From contig CM038469.1 in the NCBI GenBank assembly GCA_021464415.1, positions 18,123,901-18,187,900 on the forward strand: 64,000 nucleotides of DNA, written 5' to 3'. This DNA is from Lonicera japonica. Lineage: Eukaryota; Streptophyta; Magnoliopsida; Dipsacales; Caprifoliaceae. Made by a program: the position numbers and the translations under genes. A model generated the notes under the pieces. That model was not told the DNA's origin. It saw only the letters and a program-made list of their open reading frames with translations, and made no database searches. Every line of letters starts with the position of its first letter. The stretch's first letter is position 1. Below, in pieces: positions 12,671 through 26,000 of the stretch.

Positions 12671-15600
12671 AATAAAAATTTCGTCCTCGAAATTTCGATG
12701 GCATTTCTCAAGTAAATAATTTGAGACACTAATCGTAAATCTCGGTTTCCAATCATTATATCTCTTTTGGTCACATGCCAAGTACCACCATTACCCATCC
12801 ATGCCTCACCTCACCCATGTCCTCACACTGGACATCTGAAAGGGCCTGTTGGACTGTTGGCAAATCCCCGATAGGTGTACTTAACCATGCACCAATCAAT
12901 CCTCATTCGCACTTAGCTAACTCATATACAACAAACAAGGCCAACACAAATATCACGTAGCCAACAAATAAGCAACAACAATAAAGATACAAAAATAAGG
13001 ACAACAATGAGTGCTCTAGACCTCAATACTAGTGATGATGACTCACAATTAGTCTCATCGATTTTGTCCTTATATCAAGCCATTACAACTCCCAAATAAG
13101 TTGATATCTACCAAAAGGTTTCCACAATATACCCAATTGTCAAATCCCTTGACGGGTCAACATTAAAGAATAAAACCATATTTTCCATAGTATAACAATC
13201 CCATCTAATGGATACACATACAGTAAAACTTATCCGATTACAGACATTCTTCTAGACTCTCCGTAAGTCTATATAAAATTATCATTAATTCACGATTGAT
13301 CTACATACCAAAGGTGTTTACTTATACGAAATATACATTGTCTATCCATTGGTACCTAACATACCAAGTCATCTCTCTCCTTAGTACATATTTGAAAAAA
13401 TTACATGAACACCATTACCGCACATGCGAGAAACTCATAGAATCCAAACTTAATGTCCTACGATGACTCGGAGGACTTTCTCAAATTTAACAAAGATATA
13501 TGTAACAAGTGCCAAATTCAGACTTGTAGGAAATAATTCCTTTGATTCCTCTAACTAAGGATTTACATAGAATTTAACTTGTCAGCAAGATAGGTAAATC
13601 CATAAGTTGTTATCAACCCAAAAATGAATGATATCATATCCTTCCACACAAGGAAACATAATAGAAGAAAACTCCAATATAGATATCCCAAATCAAAATT
13701 TAAGAATTGAAAGATCCATAAAAGGTTTGGAAATATTTTTACATTCCCATTTATCTCTCCAATATGCCCAAAAAGATATAAGGTCACCCTTTCATATCAT
13801 GCAAGGGATTTTCATGACAAGGGATACCATAAAAACAAGGAATAGTTGAGATTCATGCTATAACAATAAGCTTAATTCAACTTCATTTACTACAATAGGT
13901 AAACTATAAATAATCCACAATTTTAACTTGTAAACTTTTAGACAATATCTCCTTCCAAAAAGAAGTTTTACGGCAAACGAAGAAGAAATCATATACCTCG
14001 ACATTCTCGTAAAGAATTTGAGATACCCTTAATTTACACCACTACACTTATCACATACTCAAAATACACAATTCTTACAGGAATCAACTTCCTGGCACCC
14101 AATAAGTATAAAGAACCAAAATCCCAATTTAGAGAAATAATAATTATATGCCCATTAAATCCTAATCTATTTTCCACATTTCAACATCTCATGGATTTCA
14201 TGGCACAACGATATTAACATCCATAAGTATAAATCGAACAATTTCTAAACATTTACGTCACCCGAAATCATACACTGAATCATATCATTAATCATCTATA
14301 GATTTAACCAAAAATTTCACTATGTAATGGAGGAAAATCATATTAGCTTATACCATAATATAAGATGATTTTTCGATTACCATGAAATTCCTTAACGTTA
14401 GTTAAGTATCCGATTCAATCCAATAGTCTCTCCACAAAATCGACTTCCGTACCAAAAAATGTCGTACAAGATCATGTATCAGATCAAGAATTGCAAGTAC
14501 TCTATATATCTTATTTCCCTATGTCCAAAAACTCAAAATATCCACAGCAACTAAATCAAGATCATCAATAAAGGATAGTACTTTATATCCACAGCAAGTT
14601 CCACAACCCATAAATGGAAATCCAAAACAATCAAAATACAAAAGTATATATGCTACACGATTCTTATCTAAGAATCCTCCAAAACGTTACATCAAAATAG
14701 TTTCCACAATTAATCACACTTGATCCACATTAATAGTTTCACACTATCACAAAATATAACCAACACCTACCCACATACTGGATATATCCAAAAATCTCAA
14801 GCCATATGTAAAAAGTATAGTTGAGGTTATTGCAAACATCACAAACTTCCTTGTCTTTCTATCATGAGATTTTTCCAAGATATAACCAATCACCATATCA
14901 TATAAGGTACAATATATATATATATATATATACTTATGAAATACAAACCATTATATAAAATTGTCTGCGAAATTTATCTGTCGAATCTATATATCCATCA
15001 CAAGAAGAAACAACTATATTGTGAACGTACTATTCTCCCACATACTGAACACCTTACCTCAAGTGATTTAGTAGACAATTAAGAAGGAAATGAACTTCTT
15101 AATTCCTAAAAGCTAAATGGAGTATGCGACTCTTTACCAGTCCCTTATAGATATTGATCTATAGTATCCAGAAGAACCTTCTTTTCCCATAAACCGTAAG
15201 AATGAATACTCCTTTCAATCATGACCGTATTACCAGCATCTACAACTATCCTTTGCCTTAATTCATCATTCATGACTAATAAGATCCTTACCTCATCGTA
15301 CTCTAGGAGGACTAATCATTTTGACCCATTCCTGTGCCACCTGTCAGGTTACTTCAAAAGTTTCTATTGACGAAGAAAACTAGACCTTTACCTCAAATTA
15401 CATCTGGTCTCCTCTTCTCATGAAACTAACCAAAATCACACAAGGTAGAAATCCAATCCAAAAATAACACAAACAGAACAATCTTGAGTAACAATAAGCA
15501 GACAGTGTGACGGAGCTAGAACATGTTAATTTATCATCAAGATAAGGATTCTACCTTTCTCACACGGGACACACGTCAAGACACAAAAGAACTCCTACAT

Positions 15601-15882
15601 GATACACCCACATCATGTGGTATCAAACCCTCCAGGCTAGAAGGCAACACCAAAACTCCAAAGGAGTTCAACCACAAAACACAGGCATCAATAGCCGCAA
15701 AAATCGAAATCAGCAAAAGAACAACTTGCCACACCATGTGGACTAACAAGCTCAAGATAAGCTATAAGATACAAAACCATCCTCAAGAATACACATACCA
15801 CAATTACCGATCGATACCGGAATAACAATCGAGAATCATAACACATTTCGTCCCCATCAAGCCTAAGTAATCGTGAACCTAT
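12671..15882 (-). other. Non-coding internal region with a pol-end remnant
   Basis: About 3.2 kb with no frame resembling gag or pol. The one exception is next to the polypurine tract. A minus-strand frame starting at 12781 reads through CHRNFEDEIFISGGDCNTPY at about 12645-12705. I recognise this as the conserved read-out at the 3' end of the coding region of plant Ty3/gypsy elements. The remainder is AT-rich with a TA repeat at about 14911-14931. Confidence 0.55.
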
Positions 15883-15894
15883 GCTCTGATACCA
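15883..15894 (-). other. Primer-binding site, initiator Met-tRNA type
   Basis: The minus strand reads TGGTATCAGAGC, the usual plant LTR-element complement of the 3' end of tRNA-iMet. It lies two bases after the LTR end at 15897. This fixes the orientation of the element as minus. Confidence 0.85.
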
Positions 15895-15896
15895 AT

Positions 15897-16425
15897 TGTA
15901 AACCCCCGCATTAATTTACAGGATAACACCCGTAATTAAGACCTAGAGTGCTACTAACCCATCTTAGATTAACTAAAATGGGTATATATGTAAATGCACA
16001 AAGAAAATCCAAACAATAAATGTCATGTGTCATTCGACACTCCACAAGATATAAGATGATATTACTGTACATAAACACACAGGTGTGCATGTAATTGTTT
16101 TACAAAACCAACTAAGCAAGTTCAAAAATAATATACAACATTCCGGGCTAGCCGTGGCTTCCCGAGAGAACATATAAACAACAAAAATGGATATGTATCA
16201 GAGCCTTCTATTTCGATCCCGAACCTATAGTCCCGTAACCATCGTTCGCCCCCTGTGTACCTGTAATTGTAAATAAAACACGGGGTGAGCTCACAGCTCA
16301 GTAGGGGGAGAAAACAGGGAATAACATATCGAAAATACAATTCATGGTTCAACAACAATTCATATCTTAATAAATGCTTCGGTTTAAAAACCATCATCAT
16401 ATGAAACTATACGTGCTTATGCATA
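15897..16425 (-). repeat. Truncated 5' LTR (last 529 bases)
   Basis: Almost identical to 9848-10376. The match stops at TATGCATA (16418-16425). Beyond this the left copy continues with LTR sequence while this copy turns into the inverted arm. About 2.3 kb of the 5' LTR, including its start, is missing. Confidence 0.75.
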
Positions 16426-16978
16426 AGCACGCATTATCATGAACTAGTCATATTTTGTGATATGTAGTGATATGTTACAAATAATGATGGGGTTATATGC
16501 TTAAAAGGTTAATTTGGTTTACGGTAATATATCAAGGAATGTTTTCAAAATTTTCCTTTTATCCCCCCTACTGAGCTGCGAGCTCACCCCGTGTTTTATT
16601 TAAAAATTACAGGTACACAGGGGGCGAACGATGGCCACGGGACTATGGGTTCGGGATCGAAATAGAAGGCTCTGATACATATTCATTTTTTGTTGTTTAC
16701 ATGTTCCCTCGGGAAGCCACGGCTAGCCCGGAATGTTGTATATTATTTTTGAACTTGCTTAGTTGGTTTTGTAAAACAGTTACATGCACACATGTGTGTT
16801 TATGTACAGTGATATCATCTTATATCTTGTGGAGTGTCGAATGACACATGACATTTATTGTTTGGATTTTCTTTATGCATTTACATATATACCCATTTTA
16901 GTTAATCTAAGATGGGTTAGTAGCACTCCAGGTCTTAATTACAGGTGTTGTCATGTAGATTAAGGTGGGGGTGTTACA
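16426..16978 (+). repeat. Inverted end of a divergent relative's LTR
   Basis: From about 16560 to 16978 this resembles the reverse complement of the LTR end (CTGAGCT...GAGCTCACCCC, GGTACACAGGGGGCGAACGA, GGAAGCCACGGCTAGCCC) and finishes GGTGGGGGTGTTACA. It is clearly more diverged from the two direct copies than they are from each other. The first 130 bases of the arm hardly match. It therefore appears to come from another family member joined at the self-complementary GTGCTTATGCATAAGCAC (about 16413-16430). Confidence 0.6.
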
Positions 16979-18277
16979 TATATATGCGATACTAAAATTA
17001 GCTAAAAATCGTTACAAAAAATAGTTTTTGTAATGGACTAAAAAGTAAAAACATTGTTAAGCTGTTACTAAATTAATTTTAGTAATGGATTCAGTTCGTT
17101 AAAAACACTGTACAACCATTACAACTGCACATAAAAGTAATTAAATCTTGAATGGTTTGTTACGGACCAAATTCGATAAGAAAACCGTTACAAATTAATT
17201 AAAAAAATTATATATATATTTTTTCCAATTTCCCTATAGCATAATACAAATTCCAAGGGTACAGTTTTATTAACAAATACAAATTCCTATATAATGATCA
17301 AATGCATCATACAAACCAATATTCATAAAAAAACCAACAAACCAATATTCTTACAAAAACATATCCATCGACAAAAATAAGGTATAAAAGTAAATAGTAA
17401 TAAAGAATTGGTCTTAACGAAAAGTAGCACAAATATACTTGAAGGGGGTCATTGTATTCTAACAAATACCTAATTAGCCCCCATTTTAAAAACTAAGAAA
17501 AAATACTCAAAATTAGCGTTAGAAAACACAAACTTAAGGTTTGATAAGCTCTAAAACTTGGGTAGAGAAGCCTAAACTACAAATCACAAAGGAACCTTAG
17601 CTTATCTTGTGTTCATTTAGCATACTCTATAAATTAAAATGAACCCTAACTCTACAAATTGGGGATTTTTGAAATCACATTAAAAATAACCATTTTAAAA
17701 TTTGAAAAGGCTAAAAAACATCAAAAGGAAAATAAAATTTTACGAAAAAGGTTAGTCATTGGTTGAGAGGGGACCGTGAAGTGACGATGAGTGAGAGGAG
17801 AGGAGCTGAAGAGACTAACGCCAGTGAAACTAATACCTGCGAAGTAGAGCACCATAGCCAAAGAGAAGAGATGCACTAACAGCAAGCACTAGAGAGAGAG
17901 AGAGAGGCGAGCAAGGACGGTGATGAACGGCAGTGGATCTGAGATTTAGCATTTGTGTGTGTCTAAGAGCTGAGAGGGAAGAGGATGAAAATTTTGGTGG
18001 GATATTGTTAAATTAAAAAAAAGCGCGAGATTAAAAGTCCAATTATTTTTATTTTTGAATTCTTACTAGGCAACAATCAGATTATGTAACGTTTTAACCG
18101 TTACATATATTTGTTTTTGCCTGTTATCTATTTAAAAGAGAGGTAAAATTATATTACTTAGATTAGTAACGGATATTTTGCCTCAGTAATGGACTAAGCG
18201 CGTTACACGTGTGTAACGTGTTTAGTTCGTTATATAAAAAACAAAGTCCGTTACAAATACCGTGAAATGGTGTAGTG
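16979..18277 (-). other. Right-hand, 5' part of the interrupted DNA transposon
   Basis: AT-rich, no coding sequence recognised. CGTTAC/GTAACG motifs recur throughout, as on the other side of the LTR insertion. Read on the minus strand the right edge begins CACTACACCATTTCACGG (18277 downward), which resembles a DNA-transposon terminus. No matching left terminus was found near 7220-7250, so the left end of this transposon is probably lost. Confidence 0.4.
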
Positions 18278-18815
18278 TAATCCAAACTTCAAATTACCCA
18301 CCAATCATGTTTGTACTTCGATTTTGTTGTGATTTCTTGATTTTGGGAACTCAAATGAAAAAGAGTATGTGATGATGAACGTAGAAAATGGGAGAGATGG
18401 GTTTAATTATTTGTGTTAATGTTAGATTAGTTTCTTAACAATTGGATAAATGGAAATGTTAATATTTATAACCATTGGATGAATTAGTTAAGTGATAGGT
18501 GAGAGAGTGTTTGTTATAAAAAAAAGAATATTGAGATATATTTTTAGTTAACTTATAGATGAGAGATGTTTATGACAAATATAAGGTGTAAATAATATCC
18601 CATTTTTCTTTGGGCGGTGATATTGGCACCCAAAAAATACTTGGTAACACTCCCACTTTTATTCGATTATGAAGGACCGGGTATAAACTTGATAATATTT
18701 TACTTAGTTATTAAGGACTGAGTATATAGACTTATACTTAGTTCTCAAAAATCAAGTAACAAATATTTGTTTCAGTTGCAAAGGACAAAATAAAAGTAAA
18801 AGCATTACTAAATAT

Positions 18816-19817
18816 GGCTTAATGACCAATTTGACCAACGAACTTGACTACTTTTTTCACTTTGGTTACTAAACTTTTTTTTTGCCTGTTTGCTATACTA
18901 TTTAAAACTTTTCAATTTATTCACAGCACTTAACTTCAGTTAAAATTGATGGATAGAAATTTGAAGTGGCATTTTTTATCCACGTGATAACCTAGCTAGA
19001 CTCTTCCTTCTTCTCTTTAATCTTATATACACACAGTCATATATATATATACACAAACATATATACACAGACATAATTTTTTTCCCCTCAAGAACCATAA
19101 TTTTTCCCCTCACCCTTCATCATTCTCCCCTAAAGAACCCTTCATCATGAAGGTTAAGAACCCTATTTTTTTTCATTTCAAATGAAAACCCATCTCTCAA
19201 ATTCACCCCTAATTAAATCCATTATTGTCTGGAAATAAGAAAACTCAAAGTCAAACACCACCTTTGCATAGCCACCGTTGACCACCACTTCACTGATGTT
19301 GTCTTCCACCGACCATCACCCACACCGTCTTCGCCAGAAAATGACATATTCCAAATCTGAAGAAAAATAGTGATGATGATAAACCGATGTTTCTCTCTCT
19401 CCATAAACCCATTTCTCTGAACTTTTATGAATCATCTGAATCAATCACCTCTCCTCCCACCTTCATACATTGCTCCTCTGCTGCTGACGGCCTTGTCGAA
19501 AAAGGGATACATATTTTTCTATTTTGAAAAACAAAGTATTTGATGAAATGGGTCTAAATTGTTTGTGTGTATATATGCCTATGTGTATATAAGAGTAATG
19601 AGAAGAACGGATGACTCACGTGATGACAAAGATTCTAGTTGGGTTGCCATGTAAATAAAAAATGCCATATCAAATTTTCATCCATCAATTTTAACAAAGA
19701 TTAAGCGTTGTGAGTTAATTGAAAAGTTTTAAATAATATAGCGTGCAAACATGCAAAAAAATTATTAACTAAAGTTACAAAAATAATAATTTTTTTTGGT
19801 CAAATCGGTTAAGTCAC
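18816..19817. mobile_element. Non-autonomous DNA element with ~190-bp inverted ends
   Basis: The first ~190 bases and the reverse complement of the last ~190 correspond closely. Examples are TTAAAATTGATGGAT and ATTTAAAACTTTTCAAT in the left arm, mirrored at about 19676-19730, and TGACCAA near both outer ends. The core (about 19000-19610) contains C-rich text such as CCCTTCATCATGAAGG but no protein I recognise. Long inverted ends suggest a Mutator-like non-autonomous element. The target-site duplication is not clear. It ends only about 280 bases before the SUV2 start codon. Confidence 0.6.
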
Positions 19818-20099
19818 TAGATATTTTTGAAATACCAATATTTTCATCTTGTTCTTTTTGTATTTAACTACACTGAGATAGTTCGACTTTCGAATTTGTT
19901 ACGAATTTTAACACAGTCATTAACTTCGTATCCAAAAAGGCCTCTGTGGTGTACTTTGCGATATAGAAAAGAAAATGGGCAGATTCGTAGAGAAAGGAAG
20001 AGATGGGCGGTTTTCTATCCTTTTGTGAAGCAATACTACTACTGCTAGTAGTTCAATGAAGAAAGGGCAGAAATTGCGCATATTAAAGGAGGAGGAGCA

Positions 20100-23000
20100 A
20101 TGAGTAGTGAGGGTTTCGAAGATTGGGATGAAGATTTCTTGGACCAACTCGTCCAAGCCGAGGAACTCGCCTTGTCATCTACCGAGCAGCCACCGCCACC
20201 TCCGCCTCCGCCTCCGCCGCGTCTGTACGGCGGAGACATCTTCAGCTATTCGCCTCCCCGGGAGTTGTCTCAGAGAGTAGTTACCGCCGAAAACCCTAAC
20301 CCTAGCTCTAGGGTTTTCAAGTCCTCCAATGGGACTGGTCCTCGTACTCACGGCGTTCTATGTGTTTCGTCTGGCCCTGAAAATGCCAAGGAACAAGAAA
20401 CTGATCTATTGAAGGTTTCTCTTATTTTTTGTTTTCTTTGGATTTCAATAATTTCCTCTTTTTATACACACGCATATATATATATACACACTAGATTGCA
20501 CACACACTAGATTGCGCTGCACATGCGATGCGGGGTGATTCAGATATGTATTATTTTAAGAACATATTTTAATAACAATGATAGATGGTCTCGATATTAA
20601 ACGCAAATTTGTATTGCTCAAGGTTAAACGATCGATTCTCGTTGTAAGTAATCCTTTTTATGAAATAAGAAAATTTCAAGGGTAAAATTGGAAAGCGAAA
20701 GTTTGACAGTCTTAAGGCGGATGATCTTTTTTTTTTAACATATATATATATATATATATGCGCTACATTGTTACACCTGGCCCTCGACCACAAGGGGAGA
20801 GGGAAGGGAAATGGGCTTTTTGTGGTTTGACTCTAGGTGAGTGGCAGGGAAACCCATTCCTATTTTCGCTATTCTAGCACCCATATGTGAATAGATACCT
20901 AATAATTCTCGACATTATTTATAGATTTTCAAAATAATTTAAGTATGTTAAATGATATTTGGTCAATCAATTATAACATGTGTTATTTATGTTTAAGGTT
21001 AAGGATTCAAGTCTCTCCTTGAGAATTACGTGTATTGAAATTTTTGAAGCGTGCAGGATAATTTTGTAATTTCACAGAGTTACCAATAGCCCTCCTCACA
21101 CTTTATATCTATACTTATAGTATAGATAGATATAGATGTATATTTGTTTGTTTGTGAGGAGGACATTATAATCTAAAATGTTGCTGTCAATTATAATTGC
21201 AGAAGGAGCTGGGGCGAGTCTCAAAACAGCTTACTCTCCTGGTATGTTTATATATATATACACGAACATGTATATTGTTTTCCTTGAAAAATTGTTTTGC
21301 TTGTGCTTCTGTTTCGAATATCACTTCTTTTTTTCTGGCCTATGTTTGATATTTGTCTTCAAATTATCAATCTGTATGACTAAATTGTTGCCTGTTATCA
21401 CTTCTTCCTATCCAAACCTTTAGCGGTAGAAATAAATAAGTAAAAAAATTTCTTGAATGGTTGGTTTTATGTGCATTTTTATCTGACAAACATTGCATAT
21501 GAGCTGCACCCGCCAAGTTCTAGGAACAATGATAGAATTCCCATATTTGGTATGGAGGACAAAAAAGGAACATTATTGGACATTGACGGGACCCACTCAT
21601 TATCTGTTCTTTTAGGGCTCGTTTGGTTCAAGCTTTAGGAATGGAATTGGCATTCTAGATGCCAAGAAACCTTTATTCCTGGCATCCTTTATTCCAATCC
21701 ATTAGTGCTCGTTTGGTTGGAGTTTTAGGAATGAAATCGGCAAAAAAAGTATTTTTTTTATTTTCTGGAAAAAAATTAATTTTTTCGTTTCTGGGAAAAA
21801 AATTATTTTTTTTCATTTTTGGAAAAAATAATATTTTCGTTTTCTGGAATGTTTTTTCATTTTTGGGAAAAAATAATTTTTTTGTTTTCTGGAAAAAAAA
21901 GAGGATTCCTCCCAATTTACAAGGGAATGAAATTTGGCAAAAGAGGGGAATTTAGGTTTCCTAGGAATCCTAAATTCCTATCTAAAACTCCAACCAAACA
22001 ACAAAATCCTAATGGAATGGAATTTAGGATTCCAGGAAAGCTCAAAAGCTCTAACCAAACGAGCCCTTAAGTTAATGCCAAGTAAGATAGAAATGAATAC
22101 CGTTGAGGATACCTTGGAGGCTTCTACCTACGTAAAATGTGTGCCAGATACAAATACTCTAAAAAGACATCGTCGTGTAAGATTACACATACGATAGAAA
22201 CACAGTGGTGTTTTCTAGTTTTGTATCTTATATGTGAGGTACTTGAAGAATGCCTCTATGTATATTTGGCACTTTTACGATAAATCCTCAAGGGACGAGT
22301 GTCTCCAATAATGTTAATTTCTATCTTACATGGCATTCATTTGCAAAGAGAGAGACAGAGAGTTGCGCATCAAATTAGAAAAAAATTTGTAATATTATAT
22401 ATAATTCATTTATTAATAATTAAAAGTAGGTAACGTATTTTGCCTTTGTGCCCTAAAAAGTGTGCTGAGAAAAGATGAAAGACTTAGCCTGATTAACTTG
22501 GTAATATCTCTTTACAATCTATTGACTTGACTAAGGTTCTAGCTTTGAGATTGAGAGAGGTGGTGGGGGATACAATTTCTAAAAGCCACGGAGCTTTTGT
22601 GAAGGGTGGACAATTTATTGATCAAGCACTTGTGGCCAACGAGGTGGTAGAGGATGTTAAAACTTAAAAAAGTAAAAAGGAGGAAGGCTTATGATCACCT
22701 CGACTGGGACATTCTTGATTTGTTAAGGAAATTTTTTGGGAACTGATGGAGAAAATGGATTAGACGGTGTTTGGAATTCAATAACTTTTTGATTGTCATC
22801 AATGGTAAACCCGAAGGTAAATTTGCTGCTTTGAGACAAGGTGACCCATTATCACCATTTCTCTTTATTTTAGATGTAGATGTGCTTAGTAGATTGCGTT
22901 GTATAGGGCAGAGGAAGTTGGGTTGACAAAGGGGATGGAGATTGGAAGAGAGAAGATTCTCATTTGCAATTTGCGGACAAGACCATTTTTTTATTGTTAA

Positions 23001-26000
23001 GGGAAATGAGAGAATGTTTGCTTACCTTGTGAAGGTAGGGACTTTTTTGGGTGTTTTGTAGGAATGAAGATTAATTTGTCTAAAAGCGTGGCGGTGGGTA
23101 TAAATTTGAATAAGGAAAGGGAAAATGGGTAAGCAAGGGAAATAGGATGTGAGGTTGGGTCTTGGCCCATGAGTTATCTATGGCTTCCATTTGGTGTGAT
23201 TTTTGTGTCATCTTTCTTTTAGGGAATTGGTCATTGAGAGAGTGGCAAAAAATGAGATGGGTGGAAGAGGAATTGTCTATCCGAAGGACTGAGGTTAATT
23301 TTGATCTCATTGGTTTTAGATAGCATTCCTATCTATTTCCTTTTCATTTTCAAAATACCAAATAGACTGCATCCTTAATTGAGCGAATGATGAAGAATTT
23401 TTTGTGGGAGGCGTGTGGTGAAGACGAACGGGATCACTTAGTCAATTGGGATGTAGTAACAAAACCGAAATCACTAGGCGGATTGGGGATAGATATCTTG
23501 TTGACAAGAAATAAAGCTCCCCATGGTAAGTGGCTTTGGCGATTTCCTGTGGAAAGGGATTCCTGATAGCATTCTATCATTGGAAGCAAATATGGTCTCC
23601 AAGCCAATGGGTGTGGGATGCTAGAGTGGGTGGTGGGTCTTATTGAAATCAATGGAAATTTATATCACAAGGATTGCACGACGACTTGAAAAATGCCTGT
23701 GTTGAAGTCATGAAAGGCATTAAAATAGTTTGGGAAGAAATATGGGTTGGGAGTTACCTCTCTCCTAGCGATGTCCACGTATTTTTTATTTATCTTCATG
23801 TCACACTTGTCTTGTCAGTTCATTGATTTCTTGGGATTCTTTGAAAGGGTCGTGCACTTGCAATCATTGTGTGTTCTCTGTCTAAGGAATTTCCAGATTT
23901 GGGAGTGTGTCCAAATACTTTATTATTGGCCAGAGATTTGTGTATAGAATTGGGTTTAGTTAAGGCAAACTTAATGAGTTGTTAGAGGGTGAAACGTTTC
24001 TGGTTTTTGTGTTTTTTGATTGGTTTTATTTTGAATTTTTGGGCTTCTTATGGGTTTTCTGTACCTTGGATGATGTAAAGAGGGAAATATCCTTGTTTTG
24101 GTTTGATGGGGACTCGTAATCTTGTAGCTTCCTTATTATTACTAATATATTTTCTGTTTCTTATCAATTTCTTTTCTATATATAAATGTAAACCTTGATG
24201 ATAATCCCCCCACCTTCACCATGCTTTTTACGCTCTACTCTTACTTCCCAACTATTAACGTTTTTTGTTCCAACGATCTGGATGATATGAGTTACACACC
24301 TAGCTTTGTTTTGAAGGGAACTTCTATGACTAATTTTCTACCCAAAAGTGTTTCTACGCATGAGATTACACATCCCCGCAACACCCCCCAACCCCCCCAC
24401 CCAACATGGGCTAAGTTACCCAGAAACGTACTCTCAAACTAACCATGGTGCATCCTAGTCTTTCTCCAAAAGAAAATTTCTCATTACCCTACCAATAGAC
24501 TCCGCACCCTAGTCGAGATCCTCAACAAAGAAAGATAAAAACGAGGAATACTTGGAAGGAATACACATGAGGATATGTCCAATCCAATCTTGCATACTCT
24601 ACCGCTGTATTATAAGGCTATTGACGTAGGATTACCTCTAACAGAACCCTTGAATGAATCATTGTCCAATCCAGAACACCATATCAAGTTTAAGAAGCAA
24701 CTAAAATATCAAGGCTCTACAAAATGGGAAAAAGACGATCATCTTGACATCTTGTCTCAAGTACCTCTCTGTTTGACAAAAGGTTCATTTTTATATAATA
24801 ATCCTATTATTGAAGGTACGATAAGTGGTAAAAAGTGTGATTCCTTCTACTATTAAGCGTATAACCTCCTTAATAGCCAAGGAATCTTTCTGTTTGATTC
24901 ATAATCCTATAAAAAATCTTACCCTTGAGACCAGTGCTTAAGCACCTCCCTGTTCACTAACACAAAAATCATTCCAGCTGAAAACACCCTTCAAACTGTG
25001 TCTAGAAATTCAAACTTACTTGGTCCACGACTTCTCAAGATCTATCTCGAACTCGTTTCTTATCAATTCATTAGCTATCTTGTTTGCTATTAAAGGCATC
25101 TCCGAAATCTGATGGCCTCCAACAAAAGTGCTCTATGCTAACGAGATTATCATCCAACACCCCTTCCAGTCTTCTTGGTAACACCTTTTGTTGTGATCTT
25201 ACACACTAGTCACCAACGTGTCCAAAACCTAGATCCTCGAGATTTTTTTTTTCTTCCTTGAGAAAAGAGGGAAGCTCTAACCATCTAAGTCTCTTTCCTT
25301 GTACATTTACCAGGTGTGACTTGTGTTTATCGACAATTACAGAGATTATTCTTGTGCCTCTGACACTATTCACAATTATAAAGAATTACCCGTGCCGTTT
25401 ACATGTTAGACAAATTAACAGGCCTATGATGCTTACAGCACTATGCAAATAGATATTTTGGAAAGTCATTTCTGAAATACAAATGGTGTAAGAGTTTAGT
25501 AAAATATACGCCTTTTTTGACTCACCCCCCATTATTAATTTGAAATAAGACTTACCCCCTATTTCACTAATTCTTTGACTTACCCCCCCAAATTTTAACA
25601 GCCAGCTAACACCGTTCAATTTTGGTCAAATGGACTTAACTACCCTAGTTTTCTTCATAGAATTATTGTCCACCTTCTTCTCAGAACATTCACCCATATT
25701 TCTTAACTCTCTGTAAACACAGAATTCAAAATCTCTCTGGAAATACAATTTAGTCCCTCTTTAGTTCCTTAATCCCTGAAGTTATGGTGTTATCTTTGAA
25801 AGAAAGATCCATGACAATGTGCTCCTCTATAAGACCTTCTAACAAAGTTTCAATTCGAATTAAAATGATAAAATTTTGCACCGACATTGAAAAAAGTACA
25901 AGAATATGAAATGGGTGTGCACATTTGAAATGCTTCAAGTTGAGTCATGGTGAGAGAAAGAAAACATTTTTATTGAGTGGAGCATTGTGATTTCATATGT

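Larger units (their letters stand above)
9848..16978 (-). mobile_element. Non-autonomous LTR retrotransposon (LARD-like) with an aberrant end
   Basis: On the minus strand the order is: truncated 5' LTR (15897-16425), primer-binding site (15883-15894), non-coding internal region (12671-15882), polypurine tract (12659-12670), and 3' LTR of about 2.8 kb (9848-12658). The unit is flanked by TATAT on both sides (9843-9847 and 16979-16983). The right boundary is not a normal 5' LTR start but an inverted LTR end (16426-16978). Only a short pol remnant is seen, so it would depend on proteins from another element. Long LTRs, a 3.2 kb non-coding core and intact priming sites fit the LARD class. The TATAT flanks lie in an AT-rich repeat and could match by chance. 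Confidence 0.7.

Noticed and set aside
20045..20239. Minus-strand frame with a poly-glycine run
   Set aside because: It is the antisense shadow of SUV2 exon 1; the glycines mirror the proline codons.
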